A stretch of 59,378 nucleotides of DNA from Lachnospiraceae bacterium (GTDB taxonomy: Bacteria; Bacillota; Clostridia; Lachnospirales; Lachnospiraceae): contig JAFSIS010000058.1 of the NCBI GenBank assembly GCA_017439665.1, positions 1-59,378 on the forward strand, given 5' to 3'. The notes below the pieces were generated by a model. That model searched no databases. It saw only the letters and a list, made by a program, of their open reading frames with translations, and had not been told where the DNA came from. This document shows, in pieces, positions 45,186 to 54,427 of the stretch; the stretch's first letter is position 1, and each line of letters starts with the position of its first letter. The position numbers and the translations under genes were made by a program.

Positions 45186-45235
45186 AATAAAAAGATGCGC
45201 TTATTACGTTATAATAGGAGAAGAGGTTTACCCTG

Positions 45236-46099
45236 ATGGAAAAAAAATTAAGAGAAGAGATAAAAGAGAAGAAAAGGATCGTGGTCAAAATCGGTTCTTC
45301 CTCCCTGCAGCATAAAGAAACCGGAGAGCTGGACTATACCCGGATGGAGGTATTGGTTCGGGAGCTTTGTAATATGCGTAACCAGGGAAAGGATGTGATC
45401 CTGGTGACCAGTGGAGCCATTGCTGTAGGGAAAAAGGCTATTGGTCTTTCCAGGCTGGAAAGTGAGGCAGGACATCTGGGAGTGAAGCAGGCCTGTGCAG
45501 CGGTGGGACAGGCACGGCTGATGATGATCTACCAGAAGATTTTTGCAGAATATAATCAGGTGGCGGCACAGATTCTGATGACCAAGGATACCATCATCAA
45601 TGATTTCAACCGCTATAATGCAAGAAATACCTTTTCTGAGCTTCTGAGTATGGGAGTAATCCCCATTGTGAATGAAAACGATACTGTGGCTACATACGAA
45701 ATCGGCATCGGTGACAATGATACTCTGTCTGCCATCGTTGCCGCTTTGATCGAAGCGGATCTTTTGATTCTTTTGTCGGATATTGACGGCCTGTATACGG
45801 ATGATCCGAGAACCAATCCGGATGCCCGGTTTATTGAAGAGGTGGAGGAACTGACGGAAGAATATTGCCGGATGGGCAAGGAGAGTACCGGCAGTGATGT
45901 GGGAACGGGCGGTATGAACACCAAGATCAATGCCGCAAGAATAGCTACTAACTCCGGAGCAGATATGATCATCGCCAACAGTAAGGATATTCGTATTCTC
46001 CATCGAATTATGGACGGAAGAAGATTGGGAACGCTGTTTAAAAAGCACAGACAGGAGGAATTCGACCTGGTCAGCTTTGTAGAACATTTACATGAATAG
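45236..46099 (+). CDS. proB: Glutamate 5-kinase without PUA domain
   Basis: First step of proline synthesis: phosphorylates glutamate. The 287-residue product is the amino-acid kinase domain alone (VVKIGSSSLQ, ILVTSGAIAVGKKAIGL, VNENDTVATYEIGIGDNDTLSA, DIDGLYTDDPR, GTGGMNTKINAARIA). The C-terminal PUA domain of E. coli ProB (367 residues) is absent, a known short form. A TATAAT lies at 45210-45215 but no -35 partner is evident. proA lies about 950 bases downstream, separated by two small genes. Confidence 0.95.
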   Translation: MEKKLREEIKEKKRIVVKIGSSSLQHKETGELDYTRMEVLVRELCNMRNQGKDVILVTSGAIAVGKKAIGLSRLESEAGHLGVKQACAAVGQARLMMIYQKIFAEYNQVAAQILMTKDTIINDFNRYNARNTFSELLSMGVIPIVNENDTVATYEIGIGDNDTLSAIVAALIEADLLILLSDIDGLYTDDPRTNPDARFIEEVEELTEEYCRMGKESTGSDVGTGGMNTKINAARIATNSGADMIIANSKDIRILHRIMDGRRLGTLFKKHRQEEFDLVSFVEHLHE

Positions 46100-46137
46100 A
46101 GGCCCATTGGGGACAGAAAAGAAAGGCAGGGAAAAGA

Positions 46138-46368
46138 ATGGCACAGACCATGGATGAGAAAATAAAGAGGATCAATGCTCTTTATCACAAATCTCAGGCA
46201 GAAGGCCTTACAGAAGAAGAAAAAAAAGAACAGCAGCTTCTGCGCAGTGAATATATTGCCAGTGTGCGGGCAAATCTGCGGGGGCAGCTGGACAATATCA
46301 ATATTCAGAACGAGGATGGTTCCATTGTCAATCTTGGAGAAAAATTCGGAAAGAAAAAAAGCCATTAG
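46138..46368 (+). CDS. DUF896 protein (UPF0291, YnzC-like)
   Basis: A 76-residue helical-hairpin protein. The pattern KIKRINALYHKSQAEGLTEEE followed by QQLLRSEYIASVRANLRGQLDNI is typical of DUF896. Its C-terminal basic tail (GEKFGKKKSH) overlaps the start of the cyclo-ligase gene. Function unknown; B. subtilis YnzC/YneP relatives are damage- or growth-regulated small proteins. AGGGAAAAGA precedes the ATG. Confidence 0.92.
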   Translation: MAQTMDEKIKRINALYHKSQAEGLTEEEKKEQQLLRSEYIASVRANLRGQLDNINIQNEDGSIVNLGEKFGKKKSH

Positions 46369-46915
46369 AAACGAACTGATCAAAAGACGAAATGCAATTT
46401 TGCCAAAGAAGCGAAATGCAGAAAGTGTACTGATCCTGAATAAGCTGACTGCCCACCCCTGGTTTTTGCAGGCAGAGAAGATCCTCACCTATATCAGCTA
46501 TGGCAGCGAGGTGGATACCCTGTTATTTTGCCGGTACTGTCTGGAAAGGGGAAAAGAGGTGTACTGTCCCCAAGTTCTGGAGAGAGGTCGGATGGAATTT
46601 TACCGGATAACCTCTTTGGCAGAACTGAAAGAAGGGTATAAGGGAATTCAGGAACCTCCCCAAAGCCGGCCTTTGGATTACCGGGAGGAAACTGAAGCTA
46701 TGCTGATGATTCTGCCTCTGGTGGGTTTTGATAAAGAGGGAAACCGACTGGGCTACGGAGGAGGCTTTTATGATCGCTATTTGGCAGACAAACGAAAGCT
46801 GAATACGATCGCCCTTGCTTTTAAAGAGCAATGCTGGGAGACTGGATTGCCAACAGAAAGCTTTGATATAAAACCGGGTGTTATCTTAACATCCGAAGGT
46901 GTCTTAAATCCTTAA
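46334..46915 (+). CDS. 5-formyltetrahydrofolate cyclo-ligase
   Basis: Converts 5-formyl-THF to 5,10-methenyl-THF with ATP, returning a storage folate to the active pool. Motifs: a basic start KKAIRNELIKRRNAILP, ILTYISYGSEVDT, and the nucleotide-binding GNRLGYGGGFYDRYLA. The frame is open far upstream inside DUF896. A TTG at 46334 gives MEKNSERKKAIRNELIKRRN, which fits the family start, but no good ribosome-binding site is present. The alternatives are ATG 46316 and an ATT at 46364. All overlap DUF896, so translational coupling is likely. About 193 residues from the TTG. Confidence 0.88.
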   Translation: MEKNSERKKAIRNELIKRRNAILPKKRNAESVLILNKLTAHPWFLQAEKILTYISYGSEVDTLLFCRYCLERGKEVYCPQVLERGRMEFYRITSLAELKEGYKGIQEPPQSRPLDYREETEAMLMILPLVGFDKEGNRLGYGGGFYDRYLADKRKLNTIALAFKEQCWETGLPTESFDIKPGVILTSEGVLNP

Positions 46916-46923
46916 AATAAAGC

Positions 46924-46976
46924 AATTAACATAAAGTTAATTTTTGATTTAACACTGAATTGATAAAAGATTTAAC
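46924..46976. promoter_or_regulatory. AT-rich region with repeated TTAAC motifs upstream of proA
   Basis: AATTAAC-ATAAA-GTTAATT (46924-46942) is a 7-bp inverted repeat followed by a short T-run. GATTTAAC occurs at 46946-46953 and again at 46969-46976. The 129-base gap before proA holds no convincing -35/-10 pair. The repeats could be a weak terminator for the cyclo-ligase gene plus operator-like elements. Confidence 0.35.
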
Positions 46977-47044
46977 TGATTGTTTTGATGAAACTAAAGG
47001 CAGCTGTAAAAGTACTGTATAAAGACAGGAAAGGAGAGACCAAT

Positions 47045-48286
47045 ATGCTGGAGAAAATGGGAAAACTGGCTCTTAATGCCAAAGAAAAGGTGGAGCTTTT
47101 GTCCACAGAGAAAAAGAACGAAGCACTGAAAAAGGTGGCAGAAGGATTGATCAGGCATACAGATGCCATCCTTGCAGCTAATGAAAAGGACATGAAAAAT
47201 GGTCAGGATAAAGGAATGAGCCAGGGACTTCTGGACCGTCTGAAGCTGACTGAGGCCAGAATAAAGGATATGTCAGAAGGTATCCTCCAGGTGGCAGGGC
47301 TGCCTGATCCAGTGGGAGAGATACTGGAGGAGTGGGAAAGACCTAATGGTCTTTTGATCCAAAAGAAGCGGGTGCCCATGGGTGTTATCGGTATTATTTA
47401 TGAGGCCAGGCCCAATGTAACGGCAGATGCCTTTGCCCTCTGCTTTAAGACGGGAAATGTGGTAATCTTAAAAGGGGGCAGTGATGCTATCCATTCCAAT
47501 GCGGCTATTACGGAGAGTATCCGGGAAAGCCTTAAGGAGGTAGCCATTACGGAAGATGCTATCCAGCTGATCATGGATACGGACAGAGAAACTACCTCCC
47601 GTTTTATGAAGCTGAATCATTATATTGATGTGCTGATCCCCAGAGGAGGAGCCGGTCTTATCCGCACTGTAGTGGAAAACAGCACTATCCCGGTAATCGA
47701 AACAGGGACCGGTAACTGCCATGTGTATGTAGATAAGGATGCCGACCTGAAGATGGCCCTGGAGATCATTGTGAATGCAAAGACCCAGAGGATCGGAGTG
47801 TGTAATGCCTGTGAGTCTCTGGTTATTCATGAAGCTATTGCAGAAGACTTCCTTCCTCTGCTGCGAACAGCCCTTTTGGAGAAAAAGGTGGAAATCAGAG
47901 GAGATGAAGGAGTATGCCGGGCTATTCCTGAAAGCAAGGCTGCATCCGAAGAAGACTATGGTACGGAATATCTGGATTATGTTCTGTCGGTGAAGCTGGT
48001 GGGAAGTGTAAAAGAGGCTGTTTCTCATATTAACCGGTATCACACCATGCATTCTGACTGTATTGTGACGGAAAAGGAAGAAACGGCGGAGCTGTTCCTG
48101 AATTCTGTAGATTCTGCCTGTGTTTACTGGAATGCTTCTACCCGTTTTACGGATGGCTTTGAATTTGGTTTTGGAGCGGAAATCGGAATCAGCACACAGA
48201 AGCTGCATGCCAGAGGTCCCATGGGGCTTAAGGAGCTGACTGCCTATAAATATCTGATCAAAGGCAAGGGGCAGATACGTTCCTAA
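47045..48286 (+). CDS. proA: Glutamate-5-semialdehyde dehydrogenase
   Basis: Second step of proline synthesis: reduces glutamyl-5-phosphate with NADPH. The 413-residue product has the aldehyde dehydrogenase fold, with PMGVIGIIYEARPNVTADAFALCFKTGN, ILKGGSDAIHSN, PRGGAGLIRTV and the catalytic Cys in GVCNACESLVIH. ATG 47045 has AAAGGAGAG about 8 bases upstream; the frame runs 20 codons further without a site. Works with ProB. Confidence 0.95.
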   Translation: MLEKMGKLALNAKEKVELLSTEKKNEALKKVAEGLIRHTDAILAANEKDMKNGQDKGMSQGLLDRLKLTEARIKDMSEGILQVAGLPDPVGEILEEWERPNGLLIQKKRVPMGVIGIIYEARPNVTADAFALCFKTGNVVILKGGSDAIHSNAAITESIRESLKEVAITEDAIQLIMDTDRETTSRFMKLNHYIDVLIPRGGAGLIRTVVENSTIPVIETGTGNCHVYVDKDADLKMALEIIVNAKTQRIGVCNACESLVIHEAIAEDFLPLLRTALLEKKVEIRGDEGVCRAIPESKAASEEDYGTEYLDYVLSVKLVGSVKEAVSHINRYHTMHSDCIVTEKEETAELFLNSVDSACVYWNASTRFTDGFEFGFGAEIGISTQKLHARGPMGLKELTAYKYLIKGKGQIRS

Positions 48287-48308
48287 AGAGCTTGTGAAAG
48301 GAAGAAAA

Positions 48309-49757
48309 ATGAAAAGATTAACCTTAGACAATATCGATTTAAGCCTGGAGGCCCCCCTGGAGGAACCGGCAAGACAGTATTATTTTATTGCCAAAGCCAG
48401 AAGCTTTATGGGAGAGCTTAGTAAGAAGCTGGGACACACTCCCACCTGTGCAGTAGTCACCTTTGGCTGCCAGATGAATGCCAGGGATTCAGAAAAGCTG
48501 GTGGGAACCCTGGAGCAGATCGGCTATCAGGTGATCGAAGAAGAGGGAAAGGCCGATCTGGTTATCTACAATACCTGTACCGTAAGGGACAATGCCAATC
48601 AGAGGGTTTACGGACGATTGGGGGCGTTGAACAATCAGAAAAAGAAGAATCCCCACATGCGGATTGCCCTCTGTGGCTGCATGATGCAGGAGGAGGCGGT
48701 GATCGAAAAGATCAAAAAGAGCTATCGGTTTGTGGATATTATTTTCGGTACGCATAACATTTATAAGCTGGCTGAACTTTTAGTAACCTCCTTTACCAGA
48801 GAGGGAATGGTGGTGGATATCTGGAAGGATACGGATAAAATTGTGGAAGACCTTCCGGTGGAGAGAAAATATACTTTTAAATCAGGAATTAACATTATGT
48901 TTGGCTGTAATAACTTCTGCAGCTACTGCATCGTTCCTTATGTAAGAGGAAAAGAGCGAAGCAGAAGTCCCAGAGATATCATCAGGGAGATTGAAGCCCT
49001 TGTGGCGGACGGAGTAGTGGAGGTCATGCTTCTGGGGCAGAACGTGAATTCTTATGGGACCAATCTGGAAGAGGAGATTACCTTTGCTGAGCTTTTACAG
49101 AGGATAGAGGAGATTCCGGGGCTTAAACGGATCCGTTTTATGACACCCCACCCCAAGGATCTGTCGGATGAGCTGATCCAGGTAATGAAAAATTCTACAA
49201 AGATCTGTCGTCATCTTCATCTGCCGGTACAGTCCGGCTCCACCCGTATTCTGGAAAGAATGAAGAGGGAATATACCAAAGAAGATTACCTGAAGCTGGC
49301 ATTGAAGATCCGAAAAGAGATTCCGGATATCGCCCTGACCACGGATATTATTGTAGGCTTTCCCGGTGAGACCCATGAAGATGTTGAGGATACCATCGAT
49401 GTGGTGAAACAGGTGGGCTTTGATAATGCTTTTACCTTTATTTATTCCAAACGGACGGGAACACCGGCCGCTGCCATGGAGCAGGTACCCGAAGATCAGG
49501 TGAAAAAAGAATTTGACCGTCTTTTAAAGGTAGTACAGGAAGTGGCCAGAGAACGCTGCGGACAGCTGGTGGGACAGGTGGAGGAAGTGTTGTTTGAGGA
49601 GATCAATGGACAGGACAGCTCTATGTTGACAGGGCGTTTGAGTAACAATACTACGGTACATGTTAAGGCAGATGAAAGTCTGATCGGGAAAATATGTCCG
49701 GTCAAACTGACAGAAGCACGAGGTTTCTACTATTTGGGAGAACTGGTGAAAACATGA
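48309..49757 (+). CDS. miaB: tRNA-2-methylthio-N6-dimethylallyladenosine synthase
   Basis: A radical-SAM methylthiotransferase that converts i6A37 to ms2i6A37 in tRNAs reading UNN codons. The 482-residue product has the three-Cys UPF0004 cluster (FGCQMNARDSE, NTCTVRDNA, CGCMMQEE) and the radical SAM motif C200, C204, C207 (CNNFCSYC), followed by a TRAM domain (about 415-480). An N-terminal extension of about 45 residues is usual in clostridia. GAAAGGAAG precedes ATG 48309. miaA, which makes the i6A substrate, is three genes downstream. Confidence 0.96.
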   Translation: MKRLTLDNIDLSLEAPLEEPARQYYFIAKARSFMGELSKKLGHTPTCAVVTFGCQMNARDSEKLVGTLEQIGYQVIEEEGKADLVIYNTCTVRDNANQRVYGRLGALNNQKKKNPHMRIALCGCMMQEEAVIEKIKKSYRFVDIIFGTHNIYKLAELLVTSFTREGMVVDIWKDTDKIVEDLPVERKYTFKSGINIMFGCNNFCSYCIVPYVRGKERSRSPRDIIREIEALVADGVVEVMLLGQNVNSYGTNLEEEITFAELLQRIEEIPGLKRIRFMTPHPKDLSDELIQVMKNSTKICRHLHLPVQSGSTRILERMKREYTKEDYLKLALKIRKEIPDIALTTDIIVGFPGETHEDVEDTIDVVKQVGFDNAFTFIYSKRTGTPAAAMEQVPEDQVKKEFDRLLKVVQEVARERCGQLVGQVEEVLFEEINGQDSSMLTGRLSNNTTVHVKADESLIGKICPVKLTEARGFYYLGELVKT

Positions 49758-49785
49758 TCGAGGGACAAAAGAAAGGGAGCGATGA

Positions 49786-52440
49786 ATGGCTGAGTTAACC
49801 CCCATGATGCAACAGTATCTGAAGACCAAGGAGCAGTACCCTGACTGTATTCTGTTTTATCGCCTGGGTGACTTCTATGAAATGTTTTTTGAGGATGCCA
49901 AAACTGCCAGCAGAGAGCTGGAGATCACCCTTACCGGAAAAAACTGCGGCCTGGAGGAGAGAGCACCTATGTGCGGTGTTCCCCACCATGCGGTAGATGG
50001 ATATTTAAACAAGCTGGTTTCCAAGGGCTATAAGGTGGCCATTTGTGAACAGGTAGAGGACCCAAAGCAGGTAAAGGGGATCGTTAAGAGGGAGGTAACC
50101 AGGATCGTCACTCCGGGAACCAATCTTTCCGCTCTGCAGGAGGATGATAAGCGGAATAATTATCTTATGTGTATCGCTTACTTTAACGGAAAAATAGGGA
50201 TTTCTGTTGCGGATGTCAGTACAGGGGACTATTTTTTGACGGAGGTGGATCAAAACAAGAGGCTTTTGGATGAAATCATCAAGTATTCACCCAGAGAGAT
50301 CATCTGTAATGATGCTTTTTTTGTCAGCGGTGTGGATATTGATGACCTTAGAGGAAGGCTGGGAATCAGTATTTTTGCTCTGGAGCCTTATTTTTTTGAT
50401 GAAGGAAACTGTAGAAAATGTCTTACCGGTCATTTTCAGACCAAGACCCTTTCCGGATTGGGAATTGAGGATTTTCCCAGTGGAATTATCGGGGCAGGAG
50501 CACTTTTACAGTATCTTTATGAAACACAGAAGATCAGCCTCAGCCATTTCACCCATCTATACCCTTATCTGGCCAGCTCCTATATGCTTCTGGACAGCTC
50601 CACCAGACGAAATCTGGAGCTTTGTGAAACCTTACGGGAAAAACAAAAAAGAGGATCTCTGCTGTGGGTGCTGGATAAAACCAGAACCGCCATGGGAGGA
50701 AGAATGCTTCGAACCTGGGTGGAGCAGCCCCTGATCAGAAAGGATGCCATTGAACAGCGCCTGGATGCGATAGAAGAGCTTTGCAGGGACAGTGTGAGCC
50801 GGGATGAAATCCGGGAGTATTTGGGGCCTGTATATGATCTGGAACGTCTATTGGGAAGGGTCAGCTATGGTACAGCTGGTCCACGGGACCTCATTGCTTT
50901 TCGGAATTCCCTTCAGATGATTCCGCCCATCCAAACGGTTACGGGTGATTTTCACAGTCAGCTTTTAGGTGAACTGACCCGGCAGCTGGATGGACTTGAG
51001 GATATCTGCGGCCTGATTCAGGATGCTATTGAGGAAGAGCCTCCCGTCAGTGCAAAAGAGGGGGGCGTGATTAAATCCGGTTACCATGAACAGGTGGATA
51101 CCCTGCGGGAAGCGAAGATTCAGGGAAAAAACTGGCTGGCTGCCCTGGAGGAGGAAGACCGGGAAAGAACAGGGATTAACAATCTGAAAATTAAATACAA
51201 TAAGGTTTTCGGCTATTATTTTGAAGTCACCAACTCTTTCAAGGGAATGGTGCCTCAGGATTATATTCGAAAACAGACCCTGACCAATGCGGAGCGCTAC
51301 ACTACACCCAGGCTGAAGGAACTGGAGGATACCATTCTGAATGCGGAGGAGAAGCTGTTTGCCCTGGAATATGAGCTTTTTGCAGCTATTCGGGAAAAGA
51401 TAGCCTCCCAGATAGAGCGGGTACAGCAGACGGCTAAAGCCCTGGCTCTTATCGATACCCTGACCTCTCTTTCACTAGTGGCGGAGCAGAATCGTTACGT
51501 CCGGCCAAAATTGAATGAAAAAGGAGTTATCGACATTAAGGAGGGGCGTCATCCGGTGGTGGAAAAGATGATCACCAATGATATGTTTATCCATAATGAC
51601 ACCTATCTGGATAACCAAAAGCATTGCGTATCCATCATTACCGGCCCCAATATGGCTGGTAAATCCACTTATATGCGACAGACGGCCCTGATCGTTCTCC
51701 TGGCACAGATCGGTTCCTTCGTTCCGGCAAAAAAAGCCAATATCGGACTGGTAGACCGGATTTTTACCCGGGTGGGTGCCTCAGACGACCTGGCCAGTGG
51801 GCAGAGCACCTTTATGGTGGAAATGAATGAGGTGGCCAATATCTTAAGAAATGCCACAGGGGACAGTCTGCTGATCCTGGATGAGATCGGCAGGGGAACC
51901 TCCACCTTTGACGGCCTGAGTATTGCCTGGGCAGTGATCGAACACATCAGTAATCCCAAGCTTTTGGGGGCAAAGACCCTGTTCGCCACCCATTATCATG
52001 AACTGACGGAGCTGGAGGGAAAGATCAATAACGTAAACAATTACTGCATTGCCGTTAAGGAGCAGGGAGAAGACATCGTTTTTCTCAGGAAGATTATTCC
52101 GGGAGGTGCGGACAAAAGCTATGGTATCCAGGTAGCCAGACTGGCGGGAGTTCCCGATATTATCATCAATCGGGCCAGGGAAATCGTAGAGCAGCTGGCC
52201 GATCAGGATATTATTGAAAGGGTTCAGCAGATTGCAGTGACTGCCCCCGCATCATCAAAAACGAAGCCGAAGGTCCTGGATGAAGTGGATCTGAGCCAGA
52301 TGTCCCTGTTTGATACCATAAAGGACGAGGATGTGATTCAGGAACTGATGGATCTGGAAATTACCACCCTGACCCCTTTGGATGCGTTAAATACCCTGTA
52401 TCAGCTGCAGAATAAGCTGAAAAACCGTTGGAAAAACTGA
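49786..52440 (+). CDS. mutS: DNA mismatch repair protein MutS
   Basis: Recognises mismatches and recruits MutL. The 884-residue product has the mismatch-binding start with the Phe-x-Glu motif (YRLGDFYEMFFEDA), the lever/clamp domains, and the ABC ATPase: Walker A GPNMAGKSTYMR near 620-631, SQSTFMVEMNEVANIL-like signature (GQSTFMVEMNE) and Walker B LLILDEIGRGTSTFDGLS. A C-terminal dimerisation tail is present. It lies 28 bases after miaB and 34 before mutL; the miaB-mutS-mutL-miaA order is typical of clostridia. Confidence 0.97.
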   Translation: MAELTPMMQQYLKTKEQYPDCILFYRLGDFYEMFFEDAKTASRELEITLTGKNCGLEERAPMCGVPHHAVDGYLNKLVSKGYKVAICEQVEDPKQVKGIVKREVTRIVTPGTNLSALQEDDKRNNYLMCIAYFNGKIGISVADVSTGDYFLTEVDQNKRLLDEIIKYSPREIICNDAFFVSGVDIDDLRGRLGISIFALEPYFFDEGNCRKCLTGHFQTKTLSGLGIEDFPSGIIGAGALLQYLYETQKISLSHFTHLYPYLASSYMLLDSSTRRNLELCETLREKQKRGSLLWVLDKTRTAMGGRMLRTWVEQPLIRKDAIEQRLDAIEELCRDSVSRDEIREYLGPVYDLERLLGRVSYGTAGPRDLIAFRNSLQMIPPIQTVTGDFHSQLLGELTRQLDGLEDICGLIQDAIEEEPPVSAKEGGVIKSGYHEQVDTLREAKIQGKNWLAALEEEDRERTGINNLKIKYNKVFGYYFEVTNSFKGMVPQDYIRKQTLTNAERYTTPRLKELEDTILNAEEKLFALEYELFAAIREKIASQIERVQQTAKALALIDTLTSLSLVAEQNRYVRPKLNEKGVIDIKEGRHPVVEKMITNDMFIHNDTYLDNQKHCVSIITGPNMAGKSTYMRQTALIVLLAQIGSFVPAKKANIGLVDRIFTRVGASDDLASGQSTFMVEMNEVANILRNATGDSLLILDEIGRGTSTFDGLSIAWAVIEHISNPKLLGAKTLFATHYHELTELEGKINNVNNYCIAVKEQGEDIVFLRKIIPGGADKSYGIQVARLAGVPDIIINRAREIVEQLADQDIIERVQQIAVTAPASSKTKPKVLDEVDLSQMSLFDTIKDEDVIQELMDLEITTLTPLDALNTLYQLQNKLKNRWKN

Positions 52441-52474
52441 TGTGGTCCGGGGTGGAAAACAGGTATGGAGATAG

Positions 52475-54382
52475 ATGGAAATGACGAAAATACAACTGCT
52501 TGACAGTGAGACCATTGATAAAATAGCTGCCGGAGAGGTGGTAGAGCGGCCTGCCAGTGTGGTAAAGGAGCTGGTGGAAAATGCTGTTGATGCAGGGGCC
52601 ACTGCCGTAACGGTAGAAATCAAAGAGGGGGGAATTTCCTTTATCCGTGTTACCGATAACGGAGAGGGGATTGCTTCCGATCAGGTGCAGGATGCCTTTT
52701 TACGCCATGCTACCAGCAAGATCAAAGAAGCGGTAGATTTAAACCATATTCAGAGTCTGGGGTTTCGGGGGGAGGCTCTCTCCAGCATTGCGGCAGTAGC
52801 CCAGGTGGAGATGATGACCCGCCGGAAAGAAGAGCTGATGGGAGTGCACTACTGTATTGAAGGGGGAAAGGAAATCTCCTTTAGTGAGGCGGGTGTACCC
52901 GAGGGAACCACTATTCTGGTAAAAAATCTGTTTTTTCATACCCCAGCCAGAAGAAAATTTTTAAAAACTCCTGCCACGGAAGGTGGGTATATTGCCGATC
53001 TTTGTGAACGTCTTGCCCTTAGTAAACCGGCAGTGGCTTTTCGTTTCATCGCTAATGGACAGGTAAAATTCCACACCTCCGGAAATGGAGATATGAAAGA
53101 AATCATCTACCGGATCTTCGGGAGGGATTTTTTGAAAAATCTGGTTCCTGTTGAAGCCTCCACAGAGGGTTTTTCCATCAGCGGATATCTGGGGAAACCG
53201 GTTCTTAACCGTTCCAATCGTAATTTTGAGAACTGTTTTGTGAATGGAAGATATGTAAAGAGTGCTCTTTTGTACAAGGCAGTGGAAGAGGGCTACCGCC
53301 CCTATCTGATGCAGCATAAATTTCCCTTTGTAGTCCTTCACCTTTCCTTTGACAGTGAATTGGTGGACGTAAATGTGCATCCCACGAAAATGGATATCCG
53401 GCTTACGGACAGTATACGGTTTATGGAATTTCTCTCCCATACCGTGGGCCAGGCACTGAAGGAAAAGGAGCTGATCCCGGACATGGAACAGCTGGAAACC
53501 ATTAAAAATACGACTCCTGTACCACAGCCTGTGGAAAGGAGCCATGTACCTGAGCCCTTTGAAGAAAAGCGTATGGAGGAGTACCGGGTAAGAGAAAGTA
53601 TGCAGTATGGTGAAGAGGAGAGAAAGGAGCTTTTCTTTACTCCTCAGGAAACCAGGCTGGAAGGATTGGACTCTGTTTCATCAGGATCCCAGGCAGAGGA
53701 GCAGGAAAAAGCAACGAAGGCTGTGGTGAACAGATCGGAAAAACTGTCCGGGATCCATACCCAGATGAACCTCTTTGAAGACAGGATCCTGAGAGAGGAA
53801 AACCGCTGCCGTTTTGAGATCCTGGGACAGGCCTTTGATACGTACTGGATTCTTCGCTATGAGGATAAGCTGCTCTTTGTGGATCAGCATTCTGCCCATG
53901 AAAAGGTAAAATATGAACGTCTTATGGCGGAGTACCAAAAAGGAGAGATACTAAGCCAGAATCTGCAGCCTCCCATGATCTTTCATCTTACCCAGAAGGA
54001 AGAGGCTGCCCTGGAAGAATACCGCTCTCATTTCGAGAAGCTGGGATTTGTCTGGGAGGATTTCGGAAGCCATTCCATTGCCATGCGTGCCATGCCGGTA
54101 GAGCTTTATGGAAAGAATGAAAAGACCTTTTTTGAAGAAATTCTGGACGAACTGGTGGAGAACGGCTGTAAGGGAACACCAGAGGTAATTCTGGAGAAAA
54201 TCATTTCCATGTCCTGTAAGGCAGCGGTAAAAGGAAATCAGGCCATGGACAGAAGGGAGATGCAGGCTCTGGTGGAGCAGATGCTTACCCTTGAAAATCC
54301 GTATCACTGTCCTCATGGACGTCCGACCATGATCTCCATGAGTAAGCAGGATCTGGAAAAGAAGTTTAAACGAATTGTTTAA
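52475..54382 (+). CDS. mutL: DNA mismatch repair protein MutL, nicking type
   Basis: A GHKL ATPase of 635 residues that acts after MutS. N-terminal motifs: IAAGEVVERPASVVKELVEN, TDNGEGI, ATSKI and GFRGEALSSIAAV. A variable linker (about 335-440) precedes the C-terminal dimer domain. That domain carries DQHSAHEKVKYE, the endonuclease motif DQHA(X)2E(X)4E with Ser for Ala, and CPHGRP near the end, so it should nick DNA itself as in bacteria lacking MutH. ATG 52475 or 52481 are both possible. Confidence 0.96.
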   Translation: MEMTKIQLLDSETIDKIAAGEVVERPASVVKELVENAVDAGATAVTVEIKEGGISFIRVTDNGEGIASDQVQDAFLRHATSKIKEAVDLNHIQSLGFRGEALSSIAAVAQVEMMTRRKEELMGVHYCIEGGKEISFSEAGVPEGTTILVKNLFFHTPARRKFLKTPATEGGYIADLCERLALSKPAVAFRFIANGQVKFHTSGNGDMKEIIYRIFGRDFLKNLVPVEASTEGFSISGYLGKPVLNRSNRNFENCFVNGRYVKSALLYKAVEEGYRPYLMQHKFPFVVLHLSFDSELVDVNVHPTKMDIRLTDSIRFMEFLSHTVGQALKEKELIPDMEQLETIKNTTPVPQPVERSHVPEPFEEKRMEEYRVRESMQYGEEERKELFFTPQETRLEGLDSVSSGSQAEEQEKATKAVVNRSEKLSGIHTQMNLFEDRILREENRCRFEILGQAFDTYWILRYEDKLLFVDQHSAHEKVKYERLMAEYQKGEILSQNLQPPMIFHLTQKEEAALEEYRSHFEKLGFVWEDFGSHSIAMRAMPVELYGKNEKTFFEEILDELVENGCKGTPEVILEKIISMSCKAAVKGNQAMDRREMQALVEQMLTLENPYHCPHGRPTMISMSKQDLEKKFKRIV

Positions 54383-54427
54383 GGATTCAAAGCCTATGCA
54401 TCGTTTAAGGAGAAACAGGAGGCAGGA

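Noticed and set aside
45187..45215. Promoter before proB based on TATAAT at 45210-45215
   Set aside because: No -35-like hexamer at 16-19 bases upstream and no extended -10 TG; kept only as a remark in the proB entry.
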